The notes: a model not told the origin generated them from the sequence alone. A DNA stretch of 64,000 bases from RUG563 sp045590215 (GCA_045590215.1 JAZNQO010000044.1:34881-98880), one strand, 5' to 3'. Positions 40,933 to 51,010 are shown, numbered from the stretch's first letter. Translations and numbers: made by a program.

Positions 40933-43900
40933 TCAGAAATTAAACAGCGTCACCTGATTGGTTTCCGCCATATCTTTCAGGCAGCCATGCTCCCTCAGCA
41001 TATCACACACGGACTGGGAAACATGCGCCCGGTTCTTGAAATCCTCCACGGAAATGAAGGGCGTGCTTCTTGCGTCCACAATGCCCTGCGCCGCACTTTC
41101 ACCAAGGCCGCCAAGGGCTGTGAAGGGCACACGCAAGCCCTTTTCCCCTTCGGGAATGAAGTTTTTCACATCGCTCTTATAAAGATCCGCCGGCAGGAAA
41201 TAATACCCTCTGGCCATCATTTCCAATACCAGTTCCATGGCCGTGATTTCGTCTTTTTCCTTGGCCGTCAGCTTCTTTTCCGCATCCCGGTCATAGGCAT
41301 CCTGCAGTTTGGCACGAAGCTGCTCAATGGGCAGGATCATGGTGGTGGCATCAAAGCCGTCGCCGCGGATGGTGAAATATGCCGCATAATAGGCCTGCGG
41401 ATAATACACCTTATACCACGCAACCCGCAACGCCATCGTCACATAGGCCACAGCATGCCCTTTGGGGAACATGTATTTGATCTTCCGGCAGCTGTCCTCA
41501 AACCACTGGGGCACGTTATGCTCGTGCATGGCGTCCGCCATTTCGGGGCGAAGTCCCTTGCCCTTGCGCACGTTTTCCATGGTGTCAAAGGCCATTTTCG
41601 CCGGGACGCCCATTTCCATCAGCTGGTTCATGATATCGTCACGGGTGCACAGGCACTGGGAAAGGGGTGCAATGCCCTGGTCAATCAAATCCTTGGCGTT
41701 GCCCAGCCATACGTCCGTTCCATGGGACAGCCCGGAAATGCGGATCAGTTCCTGCATGGTGGTGGGATGGGTGTCTTCCAGCATCTGCCGCACAAAGCTT
41801 GTGCCAAATTCCGGCACGCCGAAAGTGCCCGTGTTACAGCCGATGTCTTTAGGCGTAACCCCCAAGGCCTTGGGAGAAGAGAACAGGCTCATCACCTGCT
41901 TATCGTCCAAGGGAATATCCTTGAAATTGATGCCCGTCAATTCTTCCAGCATGTGCATCATGGTCGGGTCGTCGTGACCCAGAATATCCAGCTTTACCAA
42001 GATATCGTGCATGGAACCGAAGTCATAGTGCGTGGTGACGAAGGTGCTGTTCAAATCGTCCGCCGGATGCTGCACCGCCGTAAACTGGCAGATGTCATAG
42101 GCCTTGGGCAGAACCACCATGCCGCCGGGGTGCTGGCCTGTGGTACGCTTGACCCCCACGCAGCCTGCCGCCAAACGTTCTTTTTCCGCATCGGGTAGGG
42201 TCATGTTTCTTTCTTCCAAGTATTTCAGCACATAGCCATAGGCCGTTTTTTCCGCCAGCGTACCAATCGTACCAGCCCGGAAAACAAAGCCTTCGCCGAA
42301 CAATTCTTCCACATATTTATGGGCAATGGGCTGATATTCGCCGGAGAAATTCAGGTCAATATCCGGCACCTTATCCCCCTTGAACCCAAGGAACACTTCA
42401 AAGGGAATATCAAAGCCGTCCTTAATCAGCGGCTTTCCGCAGTCCGGGCAGAGGGCATCCGGCAAGTCCACGCCGATGGTATAGCCCTTGGGGATATCGA
42501 AAGTGGCCTTCCGGCAATGCTCGCAGCGGTAATGGGGCGGCAGGGCGTTCACTTCCGTGATGTTGCACATGAACGCAACCAAGGAAGACCCCACGCTCCC
42601 CCGGCTGCCCACCAGATACCCATCGGAAAGGGACTTGGTCACCAGTTTATTGGCGATGGAATAAAGCGTGGCATAACCGTAGCCGATGATGGATTTGAGT
42701 TCTTTTTCGATGCGTGCTTCCACGATCTCCGGCAGCACATCGCCGTAGAGGGCGTGGGCTTTGTTCCACGTCATGGAGCGGATATCTTCTTCCGCCGTCT
42801 CCCAGTAGGGAGAGAAGGTGGTTTTCCCTTCTGGGTGGGGCGGGAACAGGGAAACTTGCCCCACCTTTTCCGCAATCATCCGGGGGTTATCAATCACCAC
42901 TTCCCTGGCTTTCTTTTCGCCAAGGTAAGCAAATTCCTGTAGCATTTCATTGGTGGTTTTGAAGTACAGCGGCGGCTGATAATCCGCATCGGAATAGCCC
43001 TGCCCGGCCTGCAAAATGGCCCGGAACTGGGCATCCTTGGGGTCGAGGAAATGCACGTCGCCTGTGGCCACCACGGGGATGCCCAGCTTTTCGCCAAGGC
43101 GCACAATGCGGCGGTTATATTCCCGGAGGGCTTCCTCATCCTGCACCCTGCCCTCACGCAGAAGGAAAGCGTTATTGCCGATGGGCTGGATTTCCAGATA
43201 ATCGTAAAACCGTGCAATCTTCCCCAGCTTTTCATCGCTGGCCCCATCCACCATGGCACTGAACAGCTCACCCGATTCGCAGGCAGAGCCCACAATCAGC
43301 CCTTTTCTGTATTTCTGAATCACCGAACGGGGCATATGCGGCCTGCGCCGGAAATAATGGAGATGCCCTTCGGAAATGAGGTGGTTTAAGTTGGTCATGC
43401 CGTCCTGGGTGGCCGCCAGCAGGATGATATGCCAGCTGTTCCCCAGCGTGCAGTTTTCGCCGATGCCGTTGAGGTCAAAGAGGGTTTCCGCCCCTGCCTT
43501 TTTCGCTTCATCCAGCATCCGGGCAAGGCACTGCGCCGTGGCGGCGGCGTCGTTCACCGCCCGGTGGGCATCCTTCAGGGAAACGCCCAGCCGCTTGCAC
43601 ACGCTGCCAAGGCGATGGCTCTTGAGGTCGGGATACAGCTTTCTAGACAGGGTCAACGTATCCAGCCGGGGGGCGGTATAATCAATCCCCTGCCGCTTCA
43701 ATTCGCTTTCCAGAATGGCACAGTCAAATTTGGCGTTATGGGCAGCAATGGGACAGCCGTCCATGAATTTGAGCAGCTGGGGCACCGCCACTTCCGCCGT
43801 GGGGGCATCCCGAAGCATCTGGTCGGTAATATGGGTGATTTCCACAATTTTCGGCGGCAGCACGCAGCCGGGGTTCACCAGCATCCCAAAGCTGTCCACC

Positions 43901-45279
43901 ACCTGCCCGTTCCAAAGCTTCACCGCACCGATTTCAATGATACGGTCTTTTTGCGTATTGAGGCCAGTGGTTTCAAAGTCCAGCACAATGATGGGGGTAT
44001 CCAAGGGCAAATCCTTTTCCCCTTCCACCACCCGATCATCATCCGTCAGATACCCTTCCACGCCGGGAATCAGCTTGATGCCGTTTTTCTTGGCCGCCCC
44101 GAAGGCTTCGGGGAAGGCCTGCGCCACACCGTGATCCGTTACCGCAATGGCCGGGTGCCCCCACTGGGCCGCCCGTGCAATCAAATCGGAAGCGGAGGAA
44201 ACGGCATCCATATTGCTCATTTGAGTATGAAGATGCAATTCAACCCGCTTTTCTTCGGCGGTGTCCTGCCGCTTTTCCAAGGGAATTTTGGTGATATCCC
44301 GGGCCATGACCACCGTTTCATGGGAGAATTTGTCGTACTGGGCTTCGCCCCGAACCATCACACCCATACCCTTTTTGATGGCAGAAATCACCTTCTGCAC
44401 CTTTTCCCGCTCTTCATCGGTGATAGGGGGCGGCGGCGCATCGTCATTTTTTTGCATGCGAGGGCGATAGCGCAAAAACATCTTGCAGCGGATGGTGGAA
44501 GTATAGTCCGTCACCATGAAGGTGAGCAGCTCCATTTCGCCGCCGGAAATGGACTTTGTTTCCACACCCAGCACTTCCCCTGCAATCACCACAAGGCCGC
44601 TGTCATCCCGCAGTTCTTTGATATCCACCGGCTTTTCGCCAATGGCACGGCCGGCAATGCGGTTGTTTTCTTCCTTGGGCTTTTCCTGCTTTTTCTGGGC
44701 GGCCATGGCGGCAATTTCTTCGTATCGTTCCGCTCTTTCTGCGGCCACCCTGTCCTGCTCTGCCCTTTCTTCCTTCAGCCGGTTCAGCCGTCTTTCCTCA
44801 TCGCCGCTCACCCGAAGCACCACTTCCGTGTCCAACCGGAACACATCATGAATAGCCTGTGCCAGCAATTCCCGGCAATGCTGCTTTTCCAGATATTGCA
44901 GAGAAAATTCATCAGGCATATCCAGATACACCTTGCCGTTGCCCGGCATCCAGCACATATCCACTTCCCAGCTGGCCACCGCCGGAAAATTGCGCATCAG
45001 AAAATGATTCAGCGGTGCCGCATATTTTTCCGGCTGCTGCATGAAGCTGATGGCAAGGGAAGGGCTGGCCACACGCAGGGAAAATTTCAGCTGCGGAAAG
45101 GCATTGGCAATCACTTTTTTCATGGCAAAAAAGCCTTTTTCCCCGATCAGCACATCGCTCAAAAAGGAAAAATGCGCCTTATTTTCGCTTTTCACATAGC
45201 GCACCCGTTCCACTGCCAGCTTGTTTTCCGTTTCCGGCAAAGCCTGATAAATGGAACGGAGCAGTTCATCATACGTCAT
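40933..45279 (-). CDS. polC: DNA polymerase III alpha subunit, PolC type
   Basis: The 1448-residue replicative polymerase of Bacillota. Domain order is N-terminal helical region, OB fold (about 220-330), PHP part (RVELHLHTQMSNMDAVSSAS near 345), an inserted DEDDh proofreading exonuclease (IIVLDFETTGLNTQKDRIIE near 430; AAHNAKFDCAIL; SHRLGSVCKRLGV with HRAVNDA), the second PHP part, a Cys4 zinc site (CEHC and CPDC), and the polymerase (PDIDLNFSGEY). Length matches Bacillus PolC (about 1437). It starts inside the ispG 3' end (11-base overlap). Confidence 0.98.
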   Translation of the reverse strand: MTYDELLRSIYQALPETENKLAVERVRYVKSENKAHFSFLSDVLIGEKGFFAMKKVIANAFPQLKFSLRVASPSLAISFMQQPEKYAAPLNHFLMRNFPAVASWEVDMCWMPGNGKVYLDMPDEFSLQYLEKQHCRELLAQAIHDVFRLDTEVVLRVSGDEERRLNRLKEERAEQDRVAAERAERYEEIAAMAAQKKQEKPKEENNRIAGRAIGEKPVDIKELRDDSGLVVIAGEVLGVETKSISGGEMELLTFMVTDYTSTIRCKMFLRYRPRMQKNDDAPPPPITDEEREKVQKVISAIKKGMGVMVRGEAQYDKFSHETVVMARDITKIPLEKRQDTAEEKRVELHLHTQMSNMDAVSSASDLIARAAQWGHPAIAVTDHGVAQAFPEAFGAAKKNGIKLIPGVEGYLTDDDRVVEGEKDLPLDTPIIVLDFETTGLNTQKDRIIEIGAVKLWNGQVVDSFGMLVNPGCVLPPKIVEITHITDQMLRDAPTAEVAVPQLLKFMDGCPIAAHNAKFDCAILESELKRQGIDYTAPRLDTLTLSRKLYPDLKSHRLGSVCKRLGVSLKDAHRAVNDAAATAQCLARMLDEAKKAGAETLFDLNGIGENCTLGNSWHIILLAATQDGMTNLNHLISEGHLHYFRRRPHMPRSVIQKYRKGLIVGSACESGELFSAMVDGASDEKLGKIARFYDYLEIQPIGNNAFLLREGRVQDEEALREYNRRIVRLGEKLGIPVVATGDVHFLDPKDAQFRAILQAGQGYSDADYQPPLYFKTTNEMLQEFAYLGEKKAREVVIDNPRMIAEKVGQVSLFPPHPEGKTTFSPYWETAEEDIRSMTWNKAHALYGDVLPEIVEARIEKELKSIIGYGYATLYSIANKLVTKSLSDGYLVGSRGSVGSSLVAFMCNITEVNALPPHYRCEHCRKATFDIPKGYTIGVDLPDALCPDCGKPLIKDGFDIPFEVFLGFKGDKVPDIDLNFSGEYQPIAHKYVEELFGEGFVFRAGTIGTLAEKTAYGYVLKYLEERNMTLPDAEKERLAAGCVGVKRTTGQHPGGMVVLPKAYDICQFTAVQHPADDLNSTFVTTHYDFGSMHDILVKLDILGHDDPTMMHMLEELTGINFKDIPLDDKQVMSLFSSPKALGVTPKDIGCNTGTFGVPEFGTSFVRQMLEDTHPTTMQELIRISGLSHGTDVWLGNAKDLIDQGIAPLSQCLCTRDDIMNQLMEMGVPAKMAFDTMENVRKGKGLRPEMADAMHEHNVPQWFEDSCRKIKYMFPKGHAVAYVTMALRVAWYKVYYPQAYYAAYFTIRGDGFDATTMILPIEQLRAKLQDAYDRDAEKKLTAKEKDEITAMELVLEMMARGYYFLPADLYKSDVKNFIPEGEKGLRVPFTALGGLGESAAQGIVDARSTPFISVEDFKNRAHVSQSVCDMLREHGCLKDMAETNQVTLFNF

Positions 45280-46318
45280 GCAAAAACTCCCGTACCGCTT
45301 TGACCATGGCCTCGGAAAGATCCCCGGTCAATTTATCCACATATTTCCCCCTGATGAACAGGGCACCGCAATCCTTGCCGCCGCAAAGGGCGATATCCGC
45401 ATCTCTGGCTTCGCCGGGGCCATTCACCACGCACCCCATCACTGCCACCGTCACGGGCTTGTCCAAATCCTTAAATTCCGCTTCCATCCGGGAGGCGATT
45501 CCGGCTACGTCAATCTGCGTGCGGCCGCAGGTGGGGCAGGAAACAAAGCGGATGCCGCTGCGCAGCCCCAGCGCACGCAGGATGGAAAGGGCGGCTCCCG
45601 GCTCATGCAAGGGATCGCCCGTCAGGGAAACACGCACCGTGTCCCCAATGCCGTCCAACAAAAGCGAGCCAATGCCAATAGCACTTTTCACCGTGCCCTG
45701 GCCGGGCAGCCCGGCTTCCGTCACGCCAAGGTGCAACGGATAATCGCATTTTTCCGCCATCAGCCGATAAGCTTTCACCGTCAGCGGCACATCGCTGGCC
45801 TTCAGGGAAATGACGATATCATAAAACCCTTCGTTTTCCAGAAGCTGAATATGCCGCAACGCGCTTTCCACCATGCCCTCCGGGGTGGCACCGCCGTATT
45901 TTTCCACAATTTCCTTTTCCAGGGAACCGGCATTCACGCCGATGCGGATGGGCACATGGTGCATCTTGGCGCAGTCCACAACCCGCTTCACCTTCTCGGC
46001 ACTGCCGATATTGCCGGGGTTGATGCGCAGCTTATGAATGCCGTTTTCCATGGAAGCGATGGCCAGCGTATGATCGAAATGAATATCCGCAACCAGCGGC
46101 ACCGGGCTTTGATCCACAAGCGTTCTCACCGCCCCGGCGCAAGCCCTGTCATACACTGAAACACGCACCAGATCACACCCGGCCATGCTGAGGGCTTTGA
46201 TCTGCTCCAGCGTAGCAAACACGTCCCGCGTATCTGTATTGGTCATGGACTGAATGGACACCCCGGCACCGCCGCCAATGGCCACATTGCCTGCCATTAC
46301 CTGTCTTGTCTTCCGCAT
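45269..46318 (-). CDS. ispG: 4-hydroxy-3-methylbut-2-en-1-yl diphosphate synthase
   Basis: A 349-residue iron-sulfur enzyme of the MEP isoprenoid pathway (MEcPP to HMBPP). The TIM barrel begins VSIQSMTNTDTRD and includes ADIHFDHTLA, KLRINPGNIG and LHLGVTEAG; the C-terminal half has the [4Fe-4S] cysteines in SCPTCGRTQID and GCVVNGPGEARDADI. Length is that of the short bacterial form. It lies 15 bases after rseP and overlaps polC. The cluster needs a flavodoxin or ferredoxin as donor. Confidence 0.97.
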   Translation of the reverse strand: MRKTRQVMAGNVAIGGGAGVSIQSMTNTDTRDVFATLEQIKALSMAGCDLVRVSVYDRACAGAVRTLVDQSPVPLVADIHFDHTLAIASMENGIHKLRINPGNIGSAEKVKRVVDCAKMHHVPIRIGVNAGSLEKEIVEKYGGATPEGMVESALRHIQLLENEGFYDIVISLKASDVPLTVKAYRLMAEKCDYPLHLGVTEAGLPGQGTVKSAIGIGSLLLDGIGDTVRVSLTGDPLHEPGAALSILRALGLRSGIRFVSCPTCGRTQIDVAGIASRMEAEFKDLDKPVTVAVMGCVVNGPGEARDADIALCGGKDCGALFIRGKYVDKLTGDLSEAMVKAVREFLHDV

Positions 46319-46333
46319 GGATTACATCCCCTC

Positions 46334-47425
46334 TTATCTGATTATCTTAAACACATCCTGCATGGTGATAAAAATCATAAACCCAAGCAGTAACAAATAG
46401 CCGCCCATATGGATATAGGCTTCGATTTTCCTTGGCACCGGCTTTCTGAAAATGCCCTCGATAACCAGAAAAACAAGCCGGCTGCCGTCCAGCCCCGGAA
46501 TGGGCAGGAGATTGAAAAGCCCCAGATTGACAGAAATCAGAATCAACAAATCCAGATAAGTAACAAAGCCGTTTTCCTTTGTTTCTTCGGCAATCAGCTG
46601 CACAATGCCTACCGGGCCGGAGGACTCCTTCAAGCCCTCACCTGTTTTGAATAATTGCAGCAGCCCCTTCATAATGGCCGTGCCTCTTCGGATACACAAA
46701 TCCGTTCCCAGCTTCACTGCCTCAAATATCGTCACCGGCTGCATATCGGGCGTATACTGGGTCAGCATAGTGATGCCGATCATCATCCGGTCTTCTGCTT
46801 CTCTGTAAGCAGGCGTTAGGGAGAAAGAAGCCTGCTTCCCTTCCCTTTCCACCGTCACTTGCAAGGGTGCATCGCCTTCTCGGAAGCTTTCAATGGCGAA
46901 GGATGCCAGTGGCATTCTTTCTTCTGTCACGCCCTTCACATCCTGCCCGTTCACAGAGAGGATCATATCCCCTGCCTGCAAGCCACCCATTTCCGCCGGG
47001 CTTCCCGGCTCCACCGATTGCACCACGCAATAGCCGTATTCGCCGCCTCTATCTGCGCCAACGACGGTATAAATGCCAATCGCCACCACCAACGCCAGCA
47101 CGAAGTTCATCACAGGGCCCATGAGAATGGTGATCAGCCGCTTCCACACGGCAAAATTATTCAGGTTCCGTTCATCGTTTTTTTCTTTTTCTTGAGTGTC
47201 ATCTTCCCCATAAAACATGCAATAGCCACCCATGGGAATCAGGCGAATAAAAAACTTGGTTTCGTGCTTTTTGCTGTTCCATTTAGCCAGCTGCGGCCCA
47301 AAGCCGATGGCAAATTCCTTCACCGGGATGCCCGTCAACCGGGCGGCAAAGAAATGGCCGGCCTCATGCACCATCACCATAATGCCCAGCAGCAAAATAG
47401 CCGCCAACACATAAAAAATCGTCAT
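46334..47425 (-). CDS. rseP: Site-2 intramembrane zinc protease
   Basis: A 363-residue RasP/RseP-type protease that cuts membrane-spanning regulators and signal peptide remnants. The first helix holds the zinc motif HEAGHFFAARL; a PDZ domain follows (VEPGSPAEMGGLQAGDMILS); the third zinc ligand is in NLLPIPGLDGSRLV, and the last helices end in LLLGFMIFITMQDV. GGAGGATAT precedes ATG 47425. It sits between dxr and ispG, the standard clostridial order. Confidence 0.96.
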   Translation of the reverse strand: MTIFYVLAAILLLGIMVMVHEAGHFFAARLTGIPVKEFAIGFGPQLAKWNSKKHETKFFIRLIPMGGYCMFYGEDDTQEKEKNDERNLNNFAVWKRLITILMGPVMNFVLALVVAIGIYTVVGADRGGEYGYCVVQSVEPGSPAEMGGLQAGDMILSVNGQDVKGVTEERMPLASFAIESFREGDAPLQVTVEREGKQASFSLTPAYREAEDRMMIGITMLTQYTPDMQPVTIFEAVKLGTDLCIRRGTAIMKGLLQLFKTGEGLKESSGPVGIVQLIAEETKENGFVTYLDLLILISVNLGLFNLLPIPGLDGSRLVFLVIEGIFRKPVPRKIEAYIHMGGYLLLLGFMIFITMQDVFKIIR

Positions 47426-47449
47426 ATATCCTCCGAGAAAAATGAAAAT

Positions 47450-48595
47450 TTACAGCTGCAAGAACGTCTTTGCGGCCTGCCGCGCCACGCCGTCCGCATA
47501 TTCGATTTCTTCCAGGTTTTGAGCCGGAAGATGCCCATACTGCTGCAGGGCGGCATCCACCGTTTCATAAATCTGGCCGAACATAATCCGGCGGTTCAAA
47601 AAGGCATACACCGCCTCTTCATTGGCGGCGTTCAACACGCAAGCCGCTGCACCGCCCGTCTTCAGCACCTGATATGCCATACGGATAGCCGGGAATTTTT
47701 CCATATCCGGCTTTTCAAAGGTGAGGCTGCCGCTTTGGAACAAGTCCAGCTTTTTCGCCCCGGTTTCCAAACGTTCGGGATGGCTCATGGCGTAGAGGAT
47801 GGGCACCCGCATATCTGGCACGCCCAGCTGCGCCAGCACCGCCCCATCCTGAAATTCCACCGCCGAATGGACGATGCTCTGGGGGTGCACCAGCACCTGA
47901 ATCTGCTCCGGCTCCGCATCAAAAAGCCATTTGGCTTCGATGATTTCCAACGCTTTATTGAACATGGAAGCGGAATCCACCGTGATTTTTGCGCCCATAT
48001 TCCATGTGGGATGGCCAAGGGCTTCCTCCACCGTGGCCTTGCGCATTCTTTCCTTTTCCCATGTGCGGAAAGGGCCGCCAGATGCTGTCAGCAAAATGCG
48101 GCTGTAGCGATTAGGACCGGCCGCCTCCAAGCACTGGAAAATGGCACTGTGTTCGCTGTCTACCGGCAGCAGCACCTTTTCGCCGTTCTTGCTCTCGCAG
48201 GCTTTCATCACCATTTCGCCGCCGCAAACCAGCGTTTCCTTATTGGCAAGCAAAATCCTCTTGCCAGCCTTCCTTGCCGCCATCACGGCACGAAGCCCCG
48301 CTGCGCCCACCACGGAAGCCAGCACATCCGTGCCTTCCGCCTCTTTCGCCACCTTTTCCAAGGCATCCTTGCCAAAGAAGAAGCGGCAGAAAGAAAGATC
48401 CTCCGGCACATCTACCTTTTCCCCGGTCAGTGCTGCCATTTGGGGGCGCAGGGCACGCACCTGTTCAAACAAAACAGAAGCCTGATGATGAGCCGTCAGG
48501 GCTGTTACGTAAAACTTATCGGGATGGCGCAAAATCACGTCCACCGCTTGCTTGCCAATGGATCCTGTGCTGCCTAAAATGGCTATTCCTCGCAT
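47450..48595 (-). CDS. dxr: 1-deoxy-D-xylulose 5-phosphate reductoisomerase
   Basis: A 381-residue enzyme making MEP from DXP with NADPH. The N-terminal GSTGSIGKQAVDVI binds NADPH; LLANKETLVCGG, LPVDSEHSAIFQCL, LTASGGPFR and TWNMGAKITVDSASMFNKAL (trimmed here) carry metal and substrate residues; the C-terminal domain includes LNAANEEAV. ATG 48595 has AAAGGAATT upstream; the frame extends 18 codons further. It lies between cdsA (72 bases) and rseP (24 bases) and belongs to the same pathway as ispG. Confidence 0.97.
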   Translation of the reverse strand: MRGIAILGSTGSIGKQAVDVILRHPDKFYVTALTAHHQASVLFEQVRALRPQMAALTGEKVDVPEDLSFCRFFFGKDALEKVAKEAEGTDVLASVVGAAGLRAVMAARKAGKRILLANKETLVCGGEMVMKACESKNGEKVLLPVDSEHSAIFQCLEAAGPNRYSRILLTASGGPFRTWEKERMRKATVEEALGHPTWNMGAKITVDSASMFNKALEIIEAKWLFDAEPEQIQVLVHPQSIVHSAVEFQDGAVLAQLGVPDMRVPILYAMSHPERLETGAKKLDLFQSGSLTFEKPDMEKFPAIRMAYQVLKTGGAAACVLNAANEEAVYAFLNRRIMFGQIYETVDAALQQYGHLPAQNLEEIEYADGVARQAAKTFLQL

Positions 48596-48667
48596 GATAA
48601 TTCCTTTCTCATAGACGGCAAAAGGAACCGCCGGTGCTTTCCTCCGCACGATTCCTCTGTATCAGTA

Positions 48668-49492
48668 TTATCCGGCCATCATAAATAAATTCAGATACAC
48701 ATAAACCACCACCGTGGCCCAGTATACGCTGTCCAGCCTGTCCATCATGCCCCCATGGCCGGGGAAGATGGAGCCAAAATCCTTCACGCCGCAATGCCGC
48801 TTGATCAGCGATGCAAACAAATCGCCAACCTGCCCGGCCAGGCCGCACACCAGCCCCAGCAGCACAAAATGCCACAGGGGGGGCATGGCCCCGAACAGAT
48901 TGCCAATGCCGCACATCAGCATGGCAAACAGCATGCTGCCAACCAGCCCTGCTGCTGCGCCTTCCCGGCTCTTATTGGGGCTCACCGCCGGGCACAATTT
49001 ATGCTTGCCGTATTTGCTGCCGATGAAATAGGCTGCCGTATCTCCGGCCAAGGGAATGCCGAAGGCCAGAAGGATCAGGATAATCCGATGCAGCCTGCTT
49101 TCCACATTATGCAGCCCCAGCATGCACATGGCCGGCAGCAGCACGCAAATCAGCGGCATCACCGACAAAAGAATGTCTTCCAGCTTCGGCTCTTTCCGAA
49201 ACAGCACCACCGTAGCCGTCAGCATACAGGAGGAGCCCACCAGCGGCATCAGATACATCACACTGCCGCCCACGCCCTCAATATTCACATTGAACAAAAT
49301 CAGCGAGGCCGCCACGCACAGCCAGCCCGGCCATTGCACAGGCCGATGCCCGGCCACCTTCAAGCAACGATACACTTCAAACATAGCGCAGCAGATGGTG
49401 GCCATAAAAATGCTGCTGAACACCCATCCGCCAAAGGCCAATGCCACTGCCAGCAATGCGGCCAGGCACAGGCCGGTAATAATCCGCGTCAT
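48668..49492 (-). CDS. cdsA: Phosphatidate cytidylyltransferase
   Basis: A 274-residue membrane enzyme making CDP-diacylglycerol for phospholipid synthesis. About eight membrane helices; the C-terminal signature begins CGVKDFGSIFPGHGGMMDRL with the two metal-binding Asp residues, and LAGDTAAYFIGSKYGKHKL precedes it. Three bases separate it from uppS. Length is normal for the Gram-positive form. Confidence 0.96.
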   Translation of the reverse strand: MTRIITGLCLAALLAVALAFGGWVFSSIFMATICCAMFEVYRCLKVAGHRPVQWPGWLCVAASLILFNVNIEGVGGSVMYLMPLVGSSCMLTATVVLFRKEPKLEDILLSVMPLICVLLPAMCMLGLHNVESRLHRIILILLAFGIPLAGDTAAYFIGSKYGKHKLCPAVSPNKSREGAAAGLVGSMLFAMLMCGIGNLFGAMPPLWHFVLLGLVCGLAGQVGDLFASLIKRHCGVKDFGSIFPGHGGMMDRLDSVYWATVVVYVYLNLFMMAG

Positions 49493-49495
49493 AAA

Positions 49496-50206
49496 TTATC
49501 TACCTCCAAAGCGGCGTTCCCTGTTACCAAAGGCGTGCAACGCTTGGTGATAATGGGTCAAATCAAAATCCGGCCACAATACCGTGGGAAACATAAACTC
49601 CGCATACGCACACTGATACAGCAAAAAATTGCTCAATCTCATTTCGCCGCTGGTGCGGATGAGCAAATCCACATCCGGCAAATCTTTCGTATACAGGGCT
49701 TTGGCGACGGTTTCTTCGTCAATCTCTTCAGCCTTCATTTCGCCGGACGTAACCATTCCGGCTAGCACCTGCACCGCCCGGACGATCTCTGCCCTGCCGC
49801 CGTAATTGATGGCAATGTTCAATTTCAGCCCGGTGTTTTTTGCGGTTCTGTTTTCTGCGTTTACCAGTGCCTGCCTCTGCTTTTCGGGCAGGCCATCCTT
49901 ATCCCCCAGAATGCGAATACAGACGTTTTTTTCGTCCAATTCGTCAATTTCGGAAAAGAAAAACTCCAGCATCAAAGCCATCAATGCTTCCACTTCCTGG
50001 GGGTCCCGCTTCCAATTTTCCGTGGAAAAAGCGTACAGGGACAAAGCCTCGATCCCCAGATCGCTGCTTTCCCTGATGATGCTGCGCAGTGCCTCCACAC
50101 CCTGCCGGTGCCCCAACGCCACTTTCAGCTTATGTTGTTTCGCCCAGCGGCCGTTGCCATCCATAATGATAGCCACATGCCGGGGAAGCTTTGCAAATTC
50201 GCTCAT
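49496..50206 (-). CDS. uppS: Undecaprenyl diphosphate synthase
   Basis: A 236-residue cis-prenyltransferase that makes the C55 carrier for peptidoglycan and surface polysaccharides. HVAIIMDGNGRWAK holds the catalytic Asp; GHRQGVEALR, SLYAFSTENWKR, NIAINYGGRAEIV and DLLIRTSGEMRLSNFLLYQ complete the five conserved regions. ATG 50206 has AAAGGAG upstream inside the preceding small gene and overlaps its stop by ATGA. The product feeds the polysaccharide locus at 5292-14771 and the PBP at 14879. Confidence 0.97.
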   Translation of the reverse strand: MSEFAKLPRHVAIIMDGNGRWAKQHKLKVALGHRQGVEALRSIIRESSDLGIEALSLYAFSTENWKRDPQEVEALMALMLEFFFSEIDELDEKNVCIRILGDKDGLPEKQRQALVNAENRTAKNTGLKLNIAINYGGRAEIVRAVQVLAGMVTSGEMKAEEIDEETVAKALYTKDLPDVDLLIRTSGEMRLSNFLLYQCAYAEFMFPTVLWPDFDLTHYHQALHAFGNRERRFGGR

Positions 50207-50415
50207 AACGCTCGCTCCTTTTGGGGAAGCCCCACGGGAAAGCGAGCCGCCACCCATTCATCCTTGCGAACGGCAATGATATGCCATACGCCGTCCTTTA
50301 TGGGGGCAGCACCGGCTTTGGCAGGGGCGCAGGTTTCGGTGATTTTAATGCCCATTTCCTGCGCCCTGTGCCTGAGCGTTTCATTCAAGGGCTTGCCGAG
50401 TATATTTTCCGTCAT
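50203..50415 (-). CDS. Small conserved-looking protein between frr and uppS
   Basis: A 70-residue protein I cannot assign. It is polar, without signal peptide or membrane helix: TENILGKPLNETLRHRAQEM, then GVWHIIAVRKDEWVAARFP. It is translationally linked on both sides: its ATG overlaps the frr stop (TGATG) and its stop overlaps the uppS start (ATGA). That tight fit is the main argument that it is real. It may help tune uppS translation or act in its own right. Confidence 0.75.
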   Translation of the reverse strand: MTENILGKPLNETLRHRAQEMGIKITETCAPAKAGAAPIKDGVWHIIAVRKDEWVAARFPVGLPQKERAL

Positions 50416-50972
50416 CAGACAGACATAATCTCCTTTTCCTTTTCAGCGGCGATCTTATCCACGTCCTTGATCTGGGCGTCGGTGATCTTCTGCAGTTCAT
50501 CTTCTGCCTTGCGCTGATCGTCTTCGGTAATCTGGGAATCCTTCTTGAGCTTCTTGAACTGTTCCATGGCATCCCGGCGGGAGTTACGCATGGCTACTTT
50601 AGCTTCTTCTGCGCCCTTGCGAACCACTTTGGTCAGTTCCTTGCGGCGTTCTTCGTTCAGCTCCGGCACCACCAGACGGATCACTTTCCCGTCATTGGAG
50701 GGGTTCATGCCCAGATCGCTCTTCTGGATGGCCTTTTCCACCAGCGGAATGGCCTTGGGATCCCACAGAGAGATGGTCAGCAGCCGGGGTTCGGGGCTGT
50801 TGATATTGCCCATCTGCTTAAGGGGCGTATTGCTTCCGTAATAGTCCACCATAATCTTGTCCAGAATCTGGGGATTGGCACGGCCGGCACGAAGGGACAG
50901 CATATCCTTCTGGTAGAAATCCTTGGTTTTTTCCATTTTTTCTTTGGCAGCAGTAATAACAGCACGATACAT
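50415..50972 (-). CDS. frr: Ribosome recycling factor
   Basis: The 185-residue factor that splits post-termination ribosomes with EF-G. Family landmarks: LRAGRANPQILDKIMVDYYG, TPLKQMGNI, SLWDPKAIPLVEKAI, NDGKVIRLVVPELNEERR and the long helical hairpin with MRNSRRDAMEQFKKLKKD. Length is exact. AGGAGG precedes ATG 50972. It is the first gene of the long operon. pyrH, which usually precedes frr, is absent. Confidence 0.98.
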   Translation of the reverse strand: MYRAVITAAKEKMEKTKDFYQKDMLSLRAGRANPQILDKIMVDYYGSNTPLKQMGNINSPEPRLLTISLWDPKAIPLVEKAIQKSDLGMNPSNDGKVIRLVVPELNEERRKELTKVVRKGAEEAKVAMRNSRRDAMEQFKKLKKDSQITEDDQRKAEDELQKITDAQIKDVDKIAAEKEKEIMSV

Positions 50973-51010
50973 GTTTCATTCCTCCTAACGCTCAATTCCT
51001 GTCTTTGTCT

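Noticed and set aside
43429..45303. Long plus-strand open frame of about 620 codons
   Set aside because: Antisense to polC; no recognisable protein features.
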